Part shown: positions 43,053 to 51,743 of the stretch, piece after piece | Position numbering within the stretch: the first letter of the stretch is position 1 | Layout: each line of letters opens with the position of its first letter | Source of the DNA: Photobacterium alginatilyticum | GTDB taxonomy: Bacteria; Pseudomonadota; Gammaproteobacteria; Enterobacterales; Vibrionaceae | NCBI RefSeq assembly: GCF_009910675.1 | Contig: NZ_RSEJ01000003.1 | Coordinates: 248,001 to 312,000 of the forward strand | Direction: 5' to 3' | Length of the DNA: 64,000 bases | Notes under the pieces: generated by a model | Database searches by the model: none | Seen by the model: only the letters and a program-made list of their open reading frames with translations | What the model was told of the DNA's origin: nothing | Program-made: the position numbers and the translations under genes

Positions 43053-44576
43053 TTATACCATTGCCTGAAGACGCGCCAGACGCTCTTCCGGCGTTTCTTC
43101 TTTCTGCTGCTTGATTTGTGCCATCGCTTTGATAACAACTTCGTCAGAAAGACCTTCGATATCGTGATTTTTCACTCGTGCAATAATAGCAGGATCAATA
43201 TCACCTTCAGCTGAAGCAGCTGGGGCCGCGGGCGTTGGAGTAACTGGCGCTACAGCTGGCTGAACTGGTGCTGGTTTAGCCGTTTCAGCCAATGTAACTT
43301 TCTGGGTGTGACGCAGTACTTCCAGCTTGATGAAGTTGATGAAATTTCGGTTAGTCGGGTTTGCCGCAGCGTGCAGTACTTGCTGTTCACCAGAGTTCTT
43401 CTGGGCGTAACGAGAAATTTTAGCCTGCAGATGAGACAGTACGCGTTGCGCGATACGGGCGACTTCATCACGTTTCGCATTGTGGTGGGCGACGAAGCTG
43501 GTTACGTTTTCGAACTCATGAACGTAGCCGTAGGCATCTTTGGACTCTTTACCTGAGAAGGTTGTTTTGAAACCCAGGTAAATACTGTAACACTGCATCG
43601 CAATGAAGATAACGGCCAGGATGATGAAGGTTGTCCAGCCTGCTTTCTTGTGGGCTGACATTTTTTCTTGCAAGGCTTTCTTATCTGCAGCGTCGTTCGT
43701 TTCGATCGCTTCTGCTGGTGGTGCAAACGGGTCGTCAAAAGTGAATACATCATCAGTAGAAGAAACTTCTCCTTGAACTTGTTCAATGGCAAGTTTTTCA
43801 AGTACCTGTCCACGAACGTAGGTTGCGCCAGAGGCAACGATAACAATGAAGATCAACGTTACGATTGTCATCACCCAGGTTTTGGAGAAGTTGGCATTAA
43901 CCTTGTCAAGACGGTTAGCCATTTGCTGCCAGCCCGGTTCATTGTCATCGATGTGGTTTTGCTTCGACTTCAAGCTCACACTGTTGTTTGGCTCGATGAT
44001 GTTTGGCTTGTTAGGCGAGTTCTGCCAACGTAGTCGTACTTTGTCGATTTGCTGGTTACGGTATAGCTCACCACCCATAGCGTGAGTAAGTACTACCAAC
44101 AAAGCACTGATCAGCATCGCAATCGCAATCGCTGCTTCTTTTTGCAGCGCTTCACTCGCGTCCTGAAGGGTAAAGCCAGCCAATACATAGGCAAAACCCG
44201 CTGCTTCGATGAGAACCAGAACCGATAGACCAAGCCAGTGGTACCATTTAAGTGGAGTGATCCCTTTGTCTCCGACTTTATCCAGGTAGATGCTTGCCTG
44301 TTGGTAGTGCTCTTCATCAGCGCTGTATTTGTCGTATTCGCGAACGAATGAGTTACAGACTTCACGTTCAGCGTTAAACCAACCCTGATCGTCTATTTCA
44401 AGACGACGTGATAGGCGGTTGTTGGTGCCGATGAGTGGAAGGCGGTAGGAAATTGACTTTAACCACAGTGAAATTCTACTCCACCACACGTAAGTAATTA
44501 CCAAAAAGGACAGTGTGGATACCACAACAGACAGTAGCCCACGGTATTGTGAGGCTAACTGAATCAAATCGTTCAT
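43053..44576 (-). CDS. Five-helix inner-membrane protein of unknown function
   Basis: The 507-residue protein has membrane segments at about 13-35, 112-133, 146-166, 235-260 and 315-337, a cytoplasmic or periplasmic hydrophilic region with an acidic patch (FTFDDPFAPPAEAIE), and a C-terminal Pro/Ala-rich tail (about 425-460) ending in a Glu/Lys helix (QIKQQKEETPEERLARLQ). No known family was recognised. It is the first gene of a cluster with a VWA-like exported protein and an OmpA-like lipoprotein, all on one strand, which suggests a trans-envelope complex. AGAGAGAAGCT before the ATG is a good ribosome site. Confidence 0.75.
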   Translation of the reverse strand: MNDLIQLASQYRGLLSVVVSTLSFLVITYVWWSRISLWLKSISYRLPLIGTNNRLSRRLEIDDQGWFNAEREVCNSFVREYDKYSADEEHYQQASIYLDKVGDKGITPLKWYHWLGLSVLVLIEAAGFAYVLAGFTLQDASEALQKEAAIAIAMLISALLVVLTHAMGGELYRNQQIDKVRLRWQNSPNKPNIIEPNNSVSLKSKQNHIDDNEPGWQQMANRLDKVNANFSKTWVMTIVTLIFIVIVASGATYVRGQVLEKLAIEQVQGEVSSTDDVFTFDDPFAPPAEAIETNDAADKKALQEKMSAHKKAGWTTFIILAVIFIAMQCYSIYLGFKTTFSGKESKDAYGYVHEFENVTSFVAHHNAKRDEVARIAQRVLSHLQAKISRYAQKNSGEQQVLHAAANPTNRNFINFIKLEVLRHTQKVTLAETAKPAPVQPAVAPVTPTPAAPAASAEGDIDPAIIARVKNHDIEGLSDEVVIKAMAQIKQQKEETPEERLARLQAMV

Positions 44577-45309
44577 AGCTTCTCTCTTATTTTAGTGTTT
44601 GTTGATATACCTAGCATCATCAGTCCCTGATGATTGTTTAATGTTTGTTTCGAAAAACAGGCAGGCATTATCGATTGAACATTCACAAGTGAATGTAATT
44701 CAAAAAACATGCTGCTTATGAGTTATGAATATTATTACCAATGTTTATTTTGCTTGATTATTGTTCGCTTTCGAGCAGTTTGGTAATAGCAAGAACTACA
44801 AAACCTAGCCATGTAAATTTAGTTAGCTCTATTAGTTTCTTAACTAAATGATAATATCATAAACTATACTGATTTTTCCAGTTAGCTTTCATTTTCATTG
44901 TGTTACATTCTGGTCAGACGACTTGATCCGTGTGTAACATGAGCAATGTAAAGGCTATGTAAGTGCAGGTCATCCAGGCGGTAAATACTTACTGATTGCT
45001 GATCTTCTATCAAGGTACGGTTTTGTGATAAATGTACGTAAAATTTATTATGGAATTTATTAAAAGCACAAAAAATGCACACTTTTGATATGGGCTTATG
45101 GGAAGCTTTGCCATCATAGTATCGCTAGTGCCTTATCTCATTCTCAGTGAAACATCTCATCAATAATATTATCGAGGGTTTTCTTATCGCGGCTACAGCT
45201 TTCAGACTTGTGTTGGCTAAGCTGTTCTGTATATATCCAAGCTTCTGACAAAATTTTGACACTCTTGCTTGAATTGAGTCGCCCATTTATAAGCCGGATT
45301 GGTTGTATT
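44577..45309. other. Long AT-rich intergenic region between divergent envelope genes
   Basis: About 730 bases. It holds the promoter of the five-TM gene (left) and of the outer-membrane protein gene (right). I see no gene or convincing operator. Confidence 0.4.
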
Positions 45310-46293
45310 ATGGCAGAGTACGCTTTGTGTTTATTGCGATGGACATTATTGATGCTGGGCTGCTGGTTGATTGTTATCTCAACATCGGTTTTTGCCGAAG
45401 AGGGAGGAAGTGGCCATTACCTTCCCGGTTTTATGGCGTCGAGCATTGATATGTCACTGTCAAATGAAGCCGTTTTAGTGCGCTTGATAGCTAACACTTT
45501 TGAAGGAACGTCGGGCAATTCAAAGTTGCCAATGGCTGGTCAAACTGTAACAGAGGTGGATATTGAGACTGACGAGGTCGCCCTGGATCTTCGCTGGAGC
45601 CCTGCCGGTGAATTTGCCGACGGCTGGGTGTTTAGTGCGGGAGTGACATTTCCTTATCTTTCGCTGAGAGTATCGGCTGACATTGTGGATGAAACGGGGG
45701 GGCAAGATACTGTTTCTAGAAGAGTCGTATCAGAGCAAAGCGGCTTGGGGGATGTGATCATCCAGCCTCTGATGTTCTCTCATACAATCAACAGAGAGTG
45801 GTGGGGGGATTATCGGCTCGCTCTTTATGCCCCTACGGGCGATTATGAACTAGGGCGCTTGGCCAATACGGGTAAGAACTACTGGACCATTAGTCCTTCG
45901 CTGGGACTTGTGCATATCGAGCCTGCTATCGGCAGAGAGTTCTCAGTGTTTGGTGGAATAGATTTTAATAGTACTAACAGTGATGCCGATTACCAGACAG
46001 GGACACAAGCTCATATTGAGTCGACATTTGTTCAGAACGTTATCTTGCTTGGAGGCTTCACCGGTATCGGCGTTAGCGGTTATTGGTATCAACAGTTAAC
46101 TGGCGATAGTGGCCAAGGAACAGTGCTGGGAGAAATGAAGAGCCAGGCTATTGGTATTGGCCCTGTATTGAGTTACCGAACTCAGTGGCATCGTACCAAA
46201 CTTGCTGTTGAGCTGAAATGGCTTCATGACATAGAGGTGAGCCGGCGACTTGAAGGTGACACCATTTCAATAAAAGTACGCGCAGAGTATTAA
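45310..46293 (+). CDS. Outer-membrane beta-barrel protein (phenol MetA-pathway-like family)
   Basis: The ATG at 45310 gives 327 residues with a signal peptide (MAEYALCLLRWTLLMLGCWLIVISTSVFAEE); an earlier start in the frame at 45208 would put extra residues before it. The mature part is a run of amphipathic strands (LALYAPTGDYELGRLANTGKNYW, VFGGIDFNSTN) and ends at a Tyr (VRAEY), typical of a beta barrel in the MetA-type transporter family. In other bacteria this family is linked to degradation pathways for aromatics, but no such genes are here. Substrate unknown. The ribosome site is weak. Confidence 0.78.
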   Translation: MAEYALCLLRWTLLMLGCWLIVISTSVFAEEGGSGHYLPGFMASSIDMSLSNEAVLVRLIANTFEGTSGNSKLPMAGQTVTEVDIETDEVALDLRWSPAGEFADGWVFSAGVTFPYLSLRVSADIVDETGGQDTVSRRVVSEQSGLGDVIIQPLMFSHTINREWWGDYRLALYAPTGDYELGRLANTGKNYWTISPSLGLVHIEPAIGREFSVFGGIDFNSTNSDADYQTGTQAHIESTFVQNVILLGGFTGIGVSGYWYQQLTGDSGQGTVLGEMKSQAIGIGPVLSYRTQWHRTKLAVELKWLHDIEVSRRLEGDTISIKVRAEY

Positions 46294-46351
46294 AGGTTGC
46301 AGGCGGGTTTGTCTAAGAAAAAACAGTGGTGATGCGCTGCCTGCAACCTTT
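46292..46351. terminator. Long hairpin after the barrel gene
   Basis: AAAGGTTGCAGG (46292-46303, overlapping the stop codon) pairs with CCTGCAACCTTT (46340-46351) around a 36-base loop. Probable terminator of the gene at 45310. Confidence 0.5.
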
Positions 46352-46423
46352 ACCTTACATGTAATCTGTCTTAGAGTCTGTTATGACTTTGAGATTCTAT
46401 TTAATTAGCTTAAAAGCATATAT

Positions 46424-46741
46424 CTAGGCTTTCATAAACCACTCCGGTGGTATCCAAGAACCTTCAACATATTTATTTCCCCACCTTGCTAGCTCTTGAA
46501 GAATAGGCAAGATATCTTTTCCTTTTTGGGTTAATAGATACTCATACCTTTTGGGGCGATGTTGATATGCAACTTTTGAAATAATGCCTTCAGCTTCAAG
46601 CCGTTTTAGTCTTTCAGCCAGTCTATTAGTTGGGATCTTCTCTGGTGAGTTGACCAAATCATTATAGGTTTTCTTACCGCAATGAAGATCTCTCAGTACA
46701 ACAAGTGTCCATTTATCTCCAACTATATCTAGGCTATTCAC
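46424..46741 (-). CDS. HxlR-family regulator, possibly truncated at the N-terminus
   Basis: The frame starts at GTG (46741) and gives 105 residues: SLDIVGDKWTLVVLRDLHCGKKTYNDLV, PTNRLAERLKRLEAEGIIS, and the C-terminal ARWGNKYVEGSWIPPEWF. In complete family members residues before SLDIVGDKW include a CPI motif; here the codons just before GTG still read Lys-Leu-Cys-Cys-Pro-Ile in frame, but a stop (TGA) lies directly before. A frameshift in the AAAA run of GTGAAAAC could restore a start of the form M-K-L-C-C-P-I. So the gene may be broken or use the GTG start. It is opposite a 5'-truncated GFA remnant. Confidence 0.6.
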   Translation of the reverse strand: MNSLDIVGDKWTLVVLRDLHCGKKTYNDLVNSPEKIPTNRLAERLKRLEAEGIISKVAYQHRPKRYEYLLTQKGKDILPILQELARWGNKYVEGSWIPPEWFMKA

Positions 46742-46748
46742 GATTGGG

Positions 46749-46994
46749 CAGCAGAGTTTTCACGAGAAAACTGCTGATAGTGGCAATGTGGTAAAAAGAG
46801 GGTTTTGCCCTAGCTGTGGCTGTCACATATATGCAGAAAATAGTGAAATGCCACTATTTGAGTTTATTCGGGTAGGTAGCTTGCACAATTTGGAGTTATT
46901 TAAACCTGAATTGGTCGTATATGGCAGTAGCGGAGCATCCTGGGACCATATGGATCCATCATTGCCGAAATTTGAGACGATGCCTGAAATGTAG
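46749..46994 (+). pseudogene. Remnant of a GFA/CENP-V-family gene (C-terminal part only)
   Basis: The frame reads EKTADSGNVVKRGFCPSCGCHIYAENSE, then FIRVGSLHNLELFKPELVVYGSSGASWDHMDPSLPKFE, which is the C-terminal half of the glutathione-dependent formaldehyde-activating (GFA/CENP-V) fold, with one zinc CxxC. The N-terminal half with the CxC and CHCxxC cysteines is absent. The fragment begins at the start of the HxlR-like gene on the other strand, so the same event may have removed both 5' ends. Not expected to be functional. Confidence 0.7.
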
Positions 46995-47021
46995 TGATGC
47001 CACACAAGATAATAAGAAGGG

Positions 47022-47042
47022 CCTCCAGTAAAAAGCTGGAGG
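47022..47042. terminator. Hairpin after the GFA remnant
   Basis: CCTCCAG (47022-47028) pairs with CTGGAGG (47036-47042) around a 7-base loop, 28 bases after the remnant's stop. Probable terminator of the former gene. Confidence 0.45.
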
Positions 47043-47298
47043 TTGACTATTGAACGATAATGCGATGCCTTTTCTTTTATCTTCCGCATTTTTTACTTAC
47101 AAATCCATGAATAATATTTCAGCTATTGAGGCTTGAGTCACGCTATCTCTCACGCATCAAAATACACTTACATTTATAATGGTTTTGCGAACATTGGCGA
47201 CGGGAATCTGAACGGATGTCGCCATCGTGATATTAAACTGGCCAGCTAGCTTGTAATGCCTAGTTAGCTTCTCAATTTGATATTGCGAGGATAGGCAC

Positions 47299-47490
47299 AT
47301 GGAAAAACTAGAGAGGGCTAAAGCACTGTTTAAGCAGCCGCTAACATTGGATGAGCTACGAAAGCTCGACCAGTTGGAACGCGCGGCAAAAGGAAAAGAA
47401 AGGATGTATATCGGTGCGCTATGGGATGCTGCTTATGCCGCTGTGGATCCCATCGTTTTGCACCAGGCCAGAGTTGAAGGCTTGTTGTAA
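47299..47490 (+). CDS. Small protein of unknown function (63 residues)
   Basis: The product MEKLERAKALFKQPLTLDELRKLDQLERAAKG.. continues with a hydrophobic helix (MYIGALWDAAYAAVDPIVLHQ). GAGGATAGGCAC before the ATG is a good ribosome site, and a strong terminator at 47571 follows. It is acidic-basic and helical. I do not recognise a family. The pattern is compatible with a small cytoplasmic helical protein. Confidence 0.65.
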   Translation: MEKLERAKALFKQPLTLDELRKLDQLERAAKGKERMYIGALWDAAYAAVDPIVLHQARVEGLL

Positions 47491-47570
47491 TCAAGCTGCC
47501 TGTTGTCAATAACAGAGGGCGTTCAACACGGCGACTAACTGATAATTGAATCGCTGAATAACTGAAGAGA

Positions 47571-47595
47571 AGCCGATCATATGATCGGCTTTTTT
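47571..47595 (+). terminator. Rho-independent terminator
   Basis: AGCCGATCAT is followed directly by ATGATCGGCT, a perfect 20-base palindrome, then six T. It ends the transcript of the 63-residue gene. Confidence 0.85.
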
Positions 47596-47847
47596 GTTGG
47601 CAGTGATAATGTGGGTACATACAGCTATCTCATTGCTGCAATTGTATGTCTCGATTCGGCTATTTTTCATGATACGGCCTGTGGCTAATATCAACTAGTA
47701 ACAAAGAATCATCCATGGAAAAAACTTTAGTAATCAAATTCCTATAGTTCGTGTAATAAAGTGTAATCGTTTCCGTCCCTGATTGGCTATAACATCTCTT
47801 TTGAATTAGTCAGTCAAATAATAACACCATCAATCAGGAGACTTATT

Positions 47848-48147
47848 ATGTCAAACAATGTCAGTAACGTTGGCGCTTACGGCTCTCTTCTTCTACCGGA
47901 AGAGTTTCCCTTACAAATGGTCGCGGCTTTCGAAGTGATGCACTCTATTGTGGGCGTTGATTACAAACCGCTTGCTGGTCAGCAACAGGTCGTCGCCGGT
48001 ATGAATTATGTCTATTTCTGCCGCGCACAGCCTGTTTATCCTGATGCCGAAGCTTACATGGCTAAAGTACATATCTTTGTATCATTGCCAGACCAGGAAG
48101 GAAAAGTTCATTACTCCATTACTGAAATTGAACGTGTTGCACCTTAA
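47848..48147 (+). CDS. Stefin/cystatin-like cysteine protease inhibitor
   Basis: The 99-residue protein, without signal peptide, matches the cystatin fold. The inhibitory loop QVVAG is present in QQQVVAGMNYVYFCRA (about residues 46-61), and the following AYMAKVHIFVSLPDQEGKVHYSITEIE (about 70-95) aligns with the stefin core in which K-V-F-x-S-L-P occurs. Cystatins inhibit papain-family cysteine proteases. AATCAGGAGACTTATT before the ATG is a good ribosome site. It lies 67 bases before a chagasin-like gene, so two unrelated cysteine protease inhibitors are together. Because there is no signal peptide, both are likely cytoplasmic. Confidence 0.78.
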   Translation: MSNNVSNVGAYGSLLLPEEFPLQMVAAFEVMHSIVGVDYKPLAGQQQVVAGMNYVYFCRAQPVYPDAEAYMAKVHIFVSLPDQEGKVHYSITEIERVAP

Positions 48148-48214
48148 TGTCCGCGACCTGGATATTGATTAGATTGCTACAGCTTTGACTTAATGGAATA
48201 AGGAGCGACAAGTT

Positions 48215-48535
48215 ATGACTATTGAAAAACAGGAAACTTTGCTTGTTTCAGGTGCAATAAACAAAGTTGCGTTGCATCAACTTGCTAACTTCATTGTTGA
48301 TACGAATGCTTCGACTGGGTACACCTGGTCTGTGATCCCTGATAATTCAGGAACTTACGAACTAACACAAATTGTAAACCTGGAAACTAATATTGGTTTA
48401 ATTGGTAGCCCGGGTAAAAACATTTATCAATTTGAAGCAATCCGTCAGGGAACAGGAAGTGTTTTATTTAAGCATTTCCCACCAGGCAGAAGCGAAGCGG
48501 TAGAAACGGTAGAAGTCACAATTGAAGTTGCTTAG
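48215..48535 (+). CDS. Chagasin-family (I42) cysteine protease inhibitor-like protein
   Basis: The 106-residue protein has the chagasin loops: NASTGYTWSV near residue 30, where NPTTGYxW is the family pattern, and GSPGKNIYQFEAIRQGTGSVLFKHFPPG, which replaces the usual GxGG and RPW loops in partly diverged form. It has no signal peptide. Chagasin proteins inhibit papain-like cysteine proteases. AAGGAGCGACAAGTT before the ATG is a good ribosome site. It follows a cystatin-like gene and is closed by the terminator at 48565. The third loop (RPW) is less clear, so inhibitory activity is uncertain. Confidence 0.72.
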   Translation: MTIEKQETLLVSGAINKVALHQLANFIVDTNASTGYTWSVIPDNSGTYELTQIVNLETNIGLIGSPGKNIYQFEAIRQGTGSVLFKHFPPGRSEAVETVEVTIEVA

Positions 48536-48564
48536 ACCATCGTAGGTATTGGTTGTGCGACATG

Positions 48565-48594
48565 GCAGGCTGTGCTTACAGCCTGCATTTTATT
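48565..48594 (+). terminator. Terminator after the inhibitor pair
   Basis: GCAGGCTGT (48565-48573) pairs with ACAGCCTGC (48578-48586) around GCTT, followed by ATTTTATTATT. It closes the two-gene inhibitor unit. Confidence 0.8.
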
Positions 48595-48600
48595 ATTCAG

Positions 48601-49410
48601 TTATTTCTTAAGAATAAACTCTTCAATCACCAGGGCAACACCATCATCGTCGTTGCTGCTTGTGATATGGTTTGCCAGCGCTTTGGTATCTTCCGTAGCG
48701 TTACCCATTGCTACACCAAGCCCGGCGTACTTGATCATATGATGATCGTTACCGGCATCTCCCATACAGATTACTTCGCTAGCTTCAATCCCGAGGTGCT
48801 CTGCCAGCATGGCAACACCTGCGCCTTTGTTGCTTTTAGGGTTTAGCAGCTCCAGGAAGAACGGTGCACTTTGCACAATCGTGTACTGTTCGTATAGTGA
48901 TTCAGGTAGCTGGGCAATCGCTGCGGACAGCACTTCAGGATCCGCGACCATCATAACTTTGATGATCTCTTCGTCGTTGTCGAGCTCGGCAAAATCAATT
49001 TCAGTGACCTCTACGCCGTTGATCGTCGATTCGTGCTGGGTGTAGGTGTTGTTTTGCGGAGTGATAAGGCCGCGAGCCGGTGAGAAGGCATGAACGAAAA
49101 CGCCGAGATCATGGCCAAGGCTGGCAATGTTCTTGGCATCGCTGCCTTTCATGATTTGCTTTCTGATAATTTCTTTGCTTGCAACGCGCTGCACCAGTGA
49201 CGCGTTATAGCTTAGTACATAATCGTCGTTGCTGGTCATGCCTAGCTGAGCGAGGTAGTCAGCCATTCCCTCTAGTGGTCGGCCAGAAGCCAATACGACA
49301 TGAACGCCTTGTTCTCTAGCATCTTTAATTGCTTGCTTGGTACGTGCAGAAATCTCTTTCTGCGAGTTAAGCAGGGTGCCATCCATATCGAGTGCAACCA
49401 GTTTGTACAT
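48601..49410 (-). CDS. yidA: HAD-family Cof-type phosphatase (YidA-like)
   Basis: The ATG at 49410 gives 269 residues: MYKLVALDMDGTLLNSQKEIS with the catalytic DxDGT motif at about residue 8, then VVLASGRPLEGM and the late segments NKGAGVAMLAEHLGI and MGDAGNDHHMI, in which the GDxxND magnesium motif is present. This matches E. coli YidA, a sugar phosphate phosphatase, throughout its length. An in-frame ATG at 49425 is also possible. The gene is convergent with the inhibitor pair. Confidence 0.9.
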   Translation of the reverse strand: MYKLVALDMDGTLLNSQKEISARTKQAIKDAREQGVHVVLASGRPLEGMADYLAQLGMTSNDDYVLSYNASLVQRVASKEIIRKQIMKGSDAKNIASLGHDLGVFVHAFSPARGLITPQNNTYTQHESTINGVEVTEIDFAELDNDEEIIKVMMVADPEVLSAAIAQLPESLYEQYTIVQSAPFFLELLNPKSNKGAGVAMLAEHLGIEASEVICMGDAGNDHHMIKYAGLGVAMGNATEDTKALANHITSSNDDDGVALVIEEFILKK

Positions 49411-49638
49411 ATTGTGTATCCACATTCAAAAATTTTTAGAACGCACATAATAATCAATTTATGTGATCAACTCGACATAAATAGATAGCTGGCAATATAC
49501 CTGTTCGCTTATTTTCGATTGATAGCTTAGTTGGTAGCTACTTGTTAGCGAAGCTTTGCTTTCTTTTGAATGGTATGTTGCTTACAGTGAATAGATGAAA
49601 CCAAGTCATGTTATAAGAACTAGGGTAGGGGAAGCTAA

Positions 49639-50646
49639 GTGAGTAAAACGGTATATACGCAAGATGTGCTGCAAGGCCGTCAGGTGATTGAACACCTCCT
49701 GGCAGAAGAGCTGCCCGAGGGGGTTCACAGTTTCTGGTTTCGCCCGCAAAACAACGGTATCGGTCAAAGCTGGCATTTACCCGTTATTGTTTTTCGGGGG
49801 GAGCCTCAAGTCGATGGCCCTAAGATAATGATCACTGCAGGCGTTCACGGTGATGAACTTAACGGGGTGATCACGGCACAAAAGATCATCCAGCAGTTGC
49901 AGGCACAGCCCATCAAGGGGACAGTAACGATTGTGCCGATAGTGAATGTATCAGGGATGCTTATGCACAGCCGTGACTTTATTCCGTCTGATCCCGACGC
50001 TTCACCTACAAATATCAACCGTATCTTTCCGGGCAACCCGGATGGTGATGCTGCCCAGCGATATATCGCGGCCATTTGGCAGAATTTGTTAGGGCACAAT
50101 GCTGATCTTGCGATCGACTTACACACCCAAACCCGAGGTGCAGAGTATCCGTTATATGTTTTTGCTGACTACCGTATTCCCCAAACAGTAAAAATGGCTC
50201 GTCTAATGAACCCGGACTGTATTTTTGATGACCCCGGCGATGAAGGTGTACTTGAGACCGTCTGGAATCGTAGTGGTGTTCCGTCGATTACCGTTGAAGT
50301 GGGGGCTGGTAAGGTATTACAGCCCGACATGATCGAGCGCTCTTTGCAAGGGGTGTTGAATATTCTTAAAGCCGAAGGTGTTATCGAGGGCGAGCCAAAG
50401 TCTGCCACTCAGGAACACTATGAAGGTAAGAAAGTGATCACAGTACGTTCAGAAGTCGGTGGCTTTGCACTGCCTCAGGTGGAAATTGGTTCTCGTGTTG
50501 AAGCCGGACAGCTGGTGGCAATTCAATATGACAGCTTCGGCGATGAACTTAAGCGTTATGAGGCCCCGTCAAGCGGCTATGTACTCAGCGTCAACCAGGA
50601 TCCCATGCGTGAGCCGGGAACCTTATTGGTTCGCTTGCTTAAGTAG
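49639..50646 (+). CDS. Succinylglutamate desuccinylase/aspartoacylase-family zinc enzyme
   Basis: The 335-residue protein starts at GTG. It shows the AstE/AspA zinc ligands: AGVHGDELNG (His and Glu, about residues 68-77), DLHTQTRG (His, about 161), and the following NINRIFPG motif. It is a carboxypeptidase-like amidohydrolase that removes an acyl group from N-acyl amino acids or related molecules. The C-terminal ~90 residues form a barrel-sandwich domain (VGGFALPQVEIGSRVEAGQLVAIQYDSFGDELKRYEAP), which is common in this group. GGGGAAGCTAA precedes the start. Substrate unknown. Confidence 0.87.
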   Translation: MSKTVYTQDVLQGRQVIEHLLAEELPEGVHSFWFRPQNNGIGQSWHLPVIVFRGEPQVDGPKIMITAGVHGDELNGVITAQKIIQQLQAQPIKGTVTIVPIVNVSGMLMHSRDFIPSDPDASPTNINRIFPGNPDGDAAQRYIAAIWQNLLGHNADLAIDLHTQTRGAEYPLYVFADYRIPQTVKMARLMNPDCIFDDPGDEGVLETVWNRSGVPSITVEVGAGKVLQPDMIERSLQGVLNILKAEGVIEGEPKSATQEHYEGKKVITVRSEVGGFALPQVEIGSRVEAGQLVAIQYDSFGDELKRYEAPSSGYVLSVNQDPMREPGTLLVRLLK

Positions 50647-50819
50647 TATCTCGCATTGATATAAGGAACTTGTGGATTTACAGGCATCGTGACGGTATAG
50701 TGCGAAACAATATATTAGAGGCGAATTATTCGCCTTTTATTTTGAATCTATACCGTACGCCATTCAGGGTGTGCGAAACGAAATTAGATAGAAAGAACTG
50801 TAAAGTCGTGAGAGTTGTA

Positions 50820-51641
50820 ATGAACATAAAAGAAGAAGTGTTAATGGTAAGGAAGGCAACAGTTTCAACAATTGGTATGGCTGGTTGGGGGAGTTTCAAA
50901 AGGGCATTGAAAGCAGCAATTAGCTTTGTATTGATTGCGTTTGGAGGCACAGCCACAGCCGGTCAGGTATCACTAGGTGCGATAACCTCTTATGCGCCTG
51001 AAGTTTATCGGGATACTGATGCCAACGTCGTTGTTATACCTGCAGTTGGTTACGAAAGCGAACATGTGTTTTTTCGAGGTTTTTCCGCCGGGGTTAGGTT
51101 ATATCCAATCGGTACACCGACAAATGTGATCTTCCGATTAGCTTATGATCCTAGAACACTGAAGCCATCAGATTCTAATGATGCTCAAATTCAGACGTTG
51201 GATGAACGTGAAGCATCGGTGCTTGGTGGTGTTAGCTATCAGGTGATTTCGCAGGTTGGTGTCTTTGAAGTCGGAGCCGGTACTGATCTTGGTAACAAGC
51301 ACAACGGTTTGTACGCGGAAGTGTCTTGGAGGTTACCAATCAGGATGAACCGCTTCGGTATCACGCCACAGCTTGGTTATTCGTATAATAGCGATCGCAT
51401 TAACAACCATTTATACGGTGTTTCAAATGAAGAGTCGCTCCGTTCTGGTTTGGATGAGTTTGAAGCTGACTGGGATGGCCAATATTTTGTGGGTTTGAGC
51501 GGACATATTTTTATTACTGAAAGCTTAAGGCTAAACGCAAGTGTCCGATACACCAACTTGGAGGGTGATATCGAGAAAAGCCCGATTATCGCGGCGTCAG
51601 TAACCAGCCAGGGTTCTGTCGGTATCTCTTATGTCTTTTAA
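50820..51641 (+). CDS. MipA/OmpV-family outer-membrane protein
   Basis: The ATG at 50820 gives 273 residues; ATG at 50844 is also possible. A basic N-terminus precedes a hydrophobic stretch (ALKAAISFVLIAFGGTATAG) that looks like a signal peptide ending near residue 40. The mature part (LGAITSYAPEVYRDTDANVVVIPAVGYESEHVFFRG) and the many amphipathic strands, ending SVGISYVF, are typical of MipA/OmpV barrels. In the family the proteins link to peptidoglycan-hydrolase scaffolding or stress; here the role is not known. A terminator follows at 51669. Confidence 0.83.
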   Translation: MNIKEEVLMVRKATVSTIGMAGWGSFKRALKAAISFVLIAFGGTATAGQVSLGAITSYAPEVYRDTDANVVVIPAVGYESEHVFFRGFSAGVRLYPIGTPTNVIFRLAYDPRTLKPSDSNDAQIQTLDEREASVLGGVSYQVISQVGVFEVGAGTDLGNKHNGLYAEVSWRLPIRMNRFGITPQLGYSYNSDRINNHLYGVSNEESLRSGLDEFEADWDGQYFVGLSGHIFITESLRLNASVRYTNLEGDIEKSPIIAASVTSQGSVGISYVF

Positions 51642-51668
51642 GCTATTCGATTAAGGTTTTCGTTGAAT

Positions 51669-51703
51669 GGTCAGTAAAGAATGATGACTTACTGACCTTT
51701 TTT
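51669..51703 (+). terminator. Rho-independent terminator of the MipA-family gene
   Basis: GGTCAGTAA (51669-51677) pairs with TTACTGACC (51689-51697) around an 11-base loop, followed by six T. Confidence 0.8.
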
Positions 51704-51743
51704 ATTGACTCCCTGTTTTACCTGCTCTCAGAATATATCTCGC

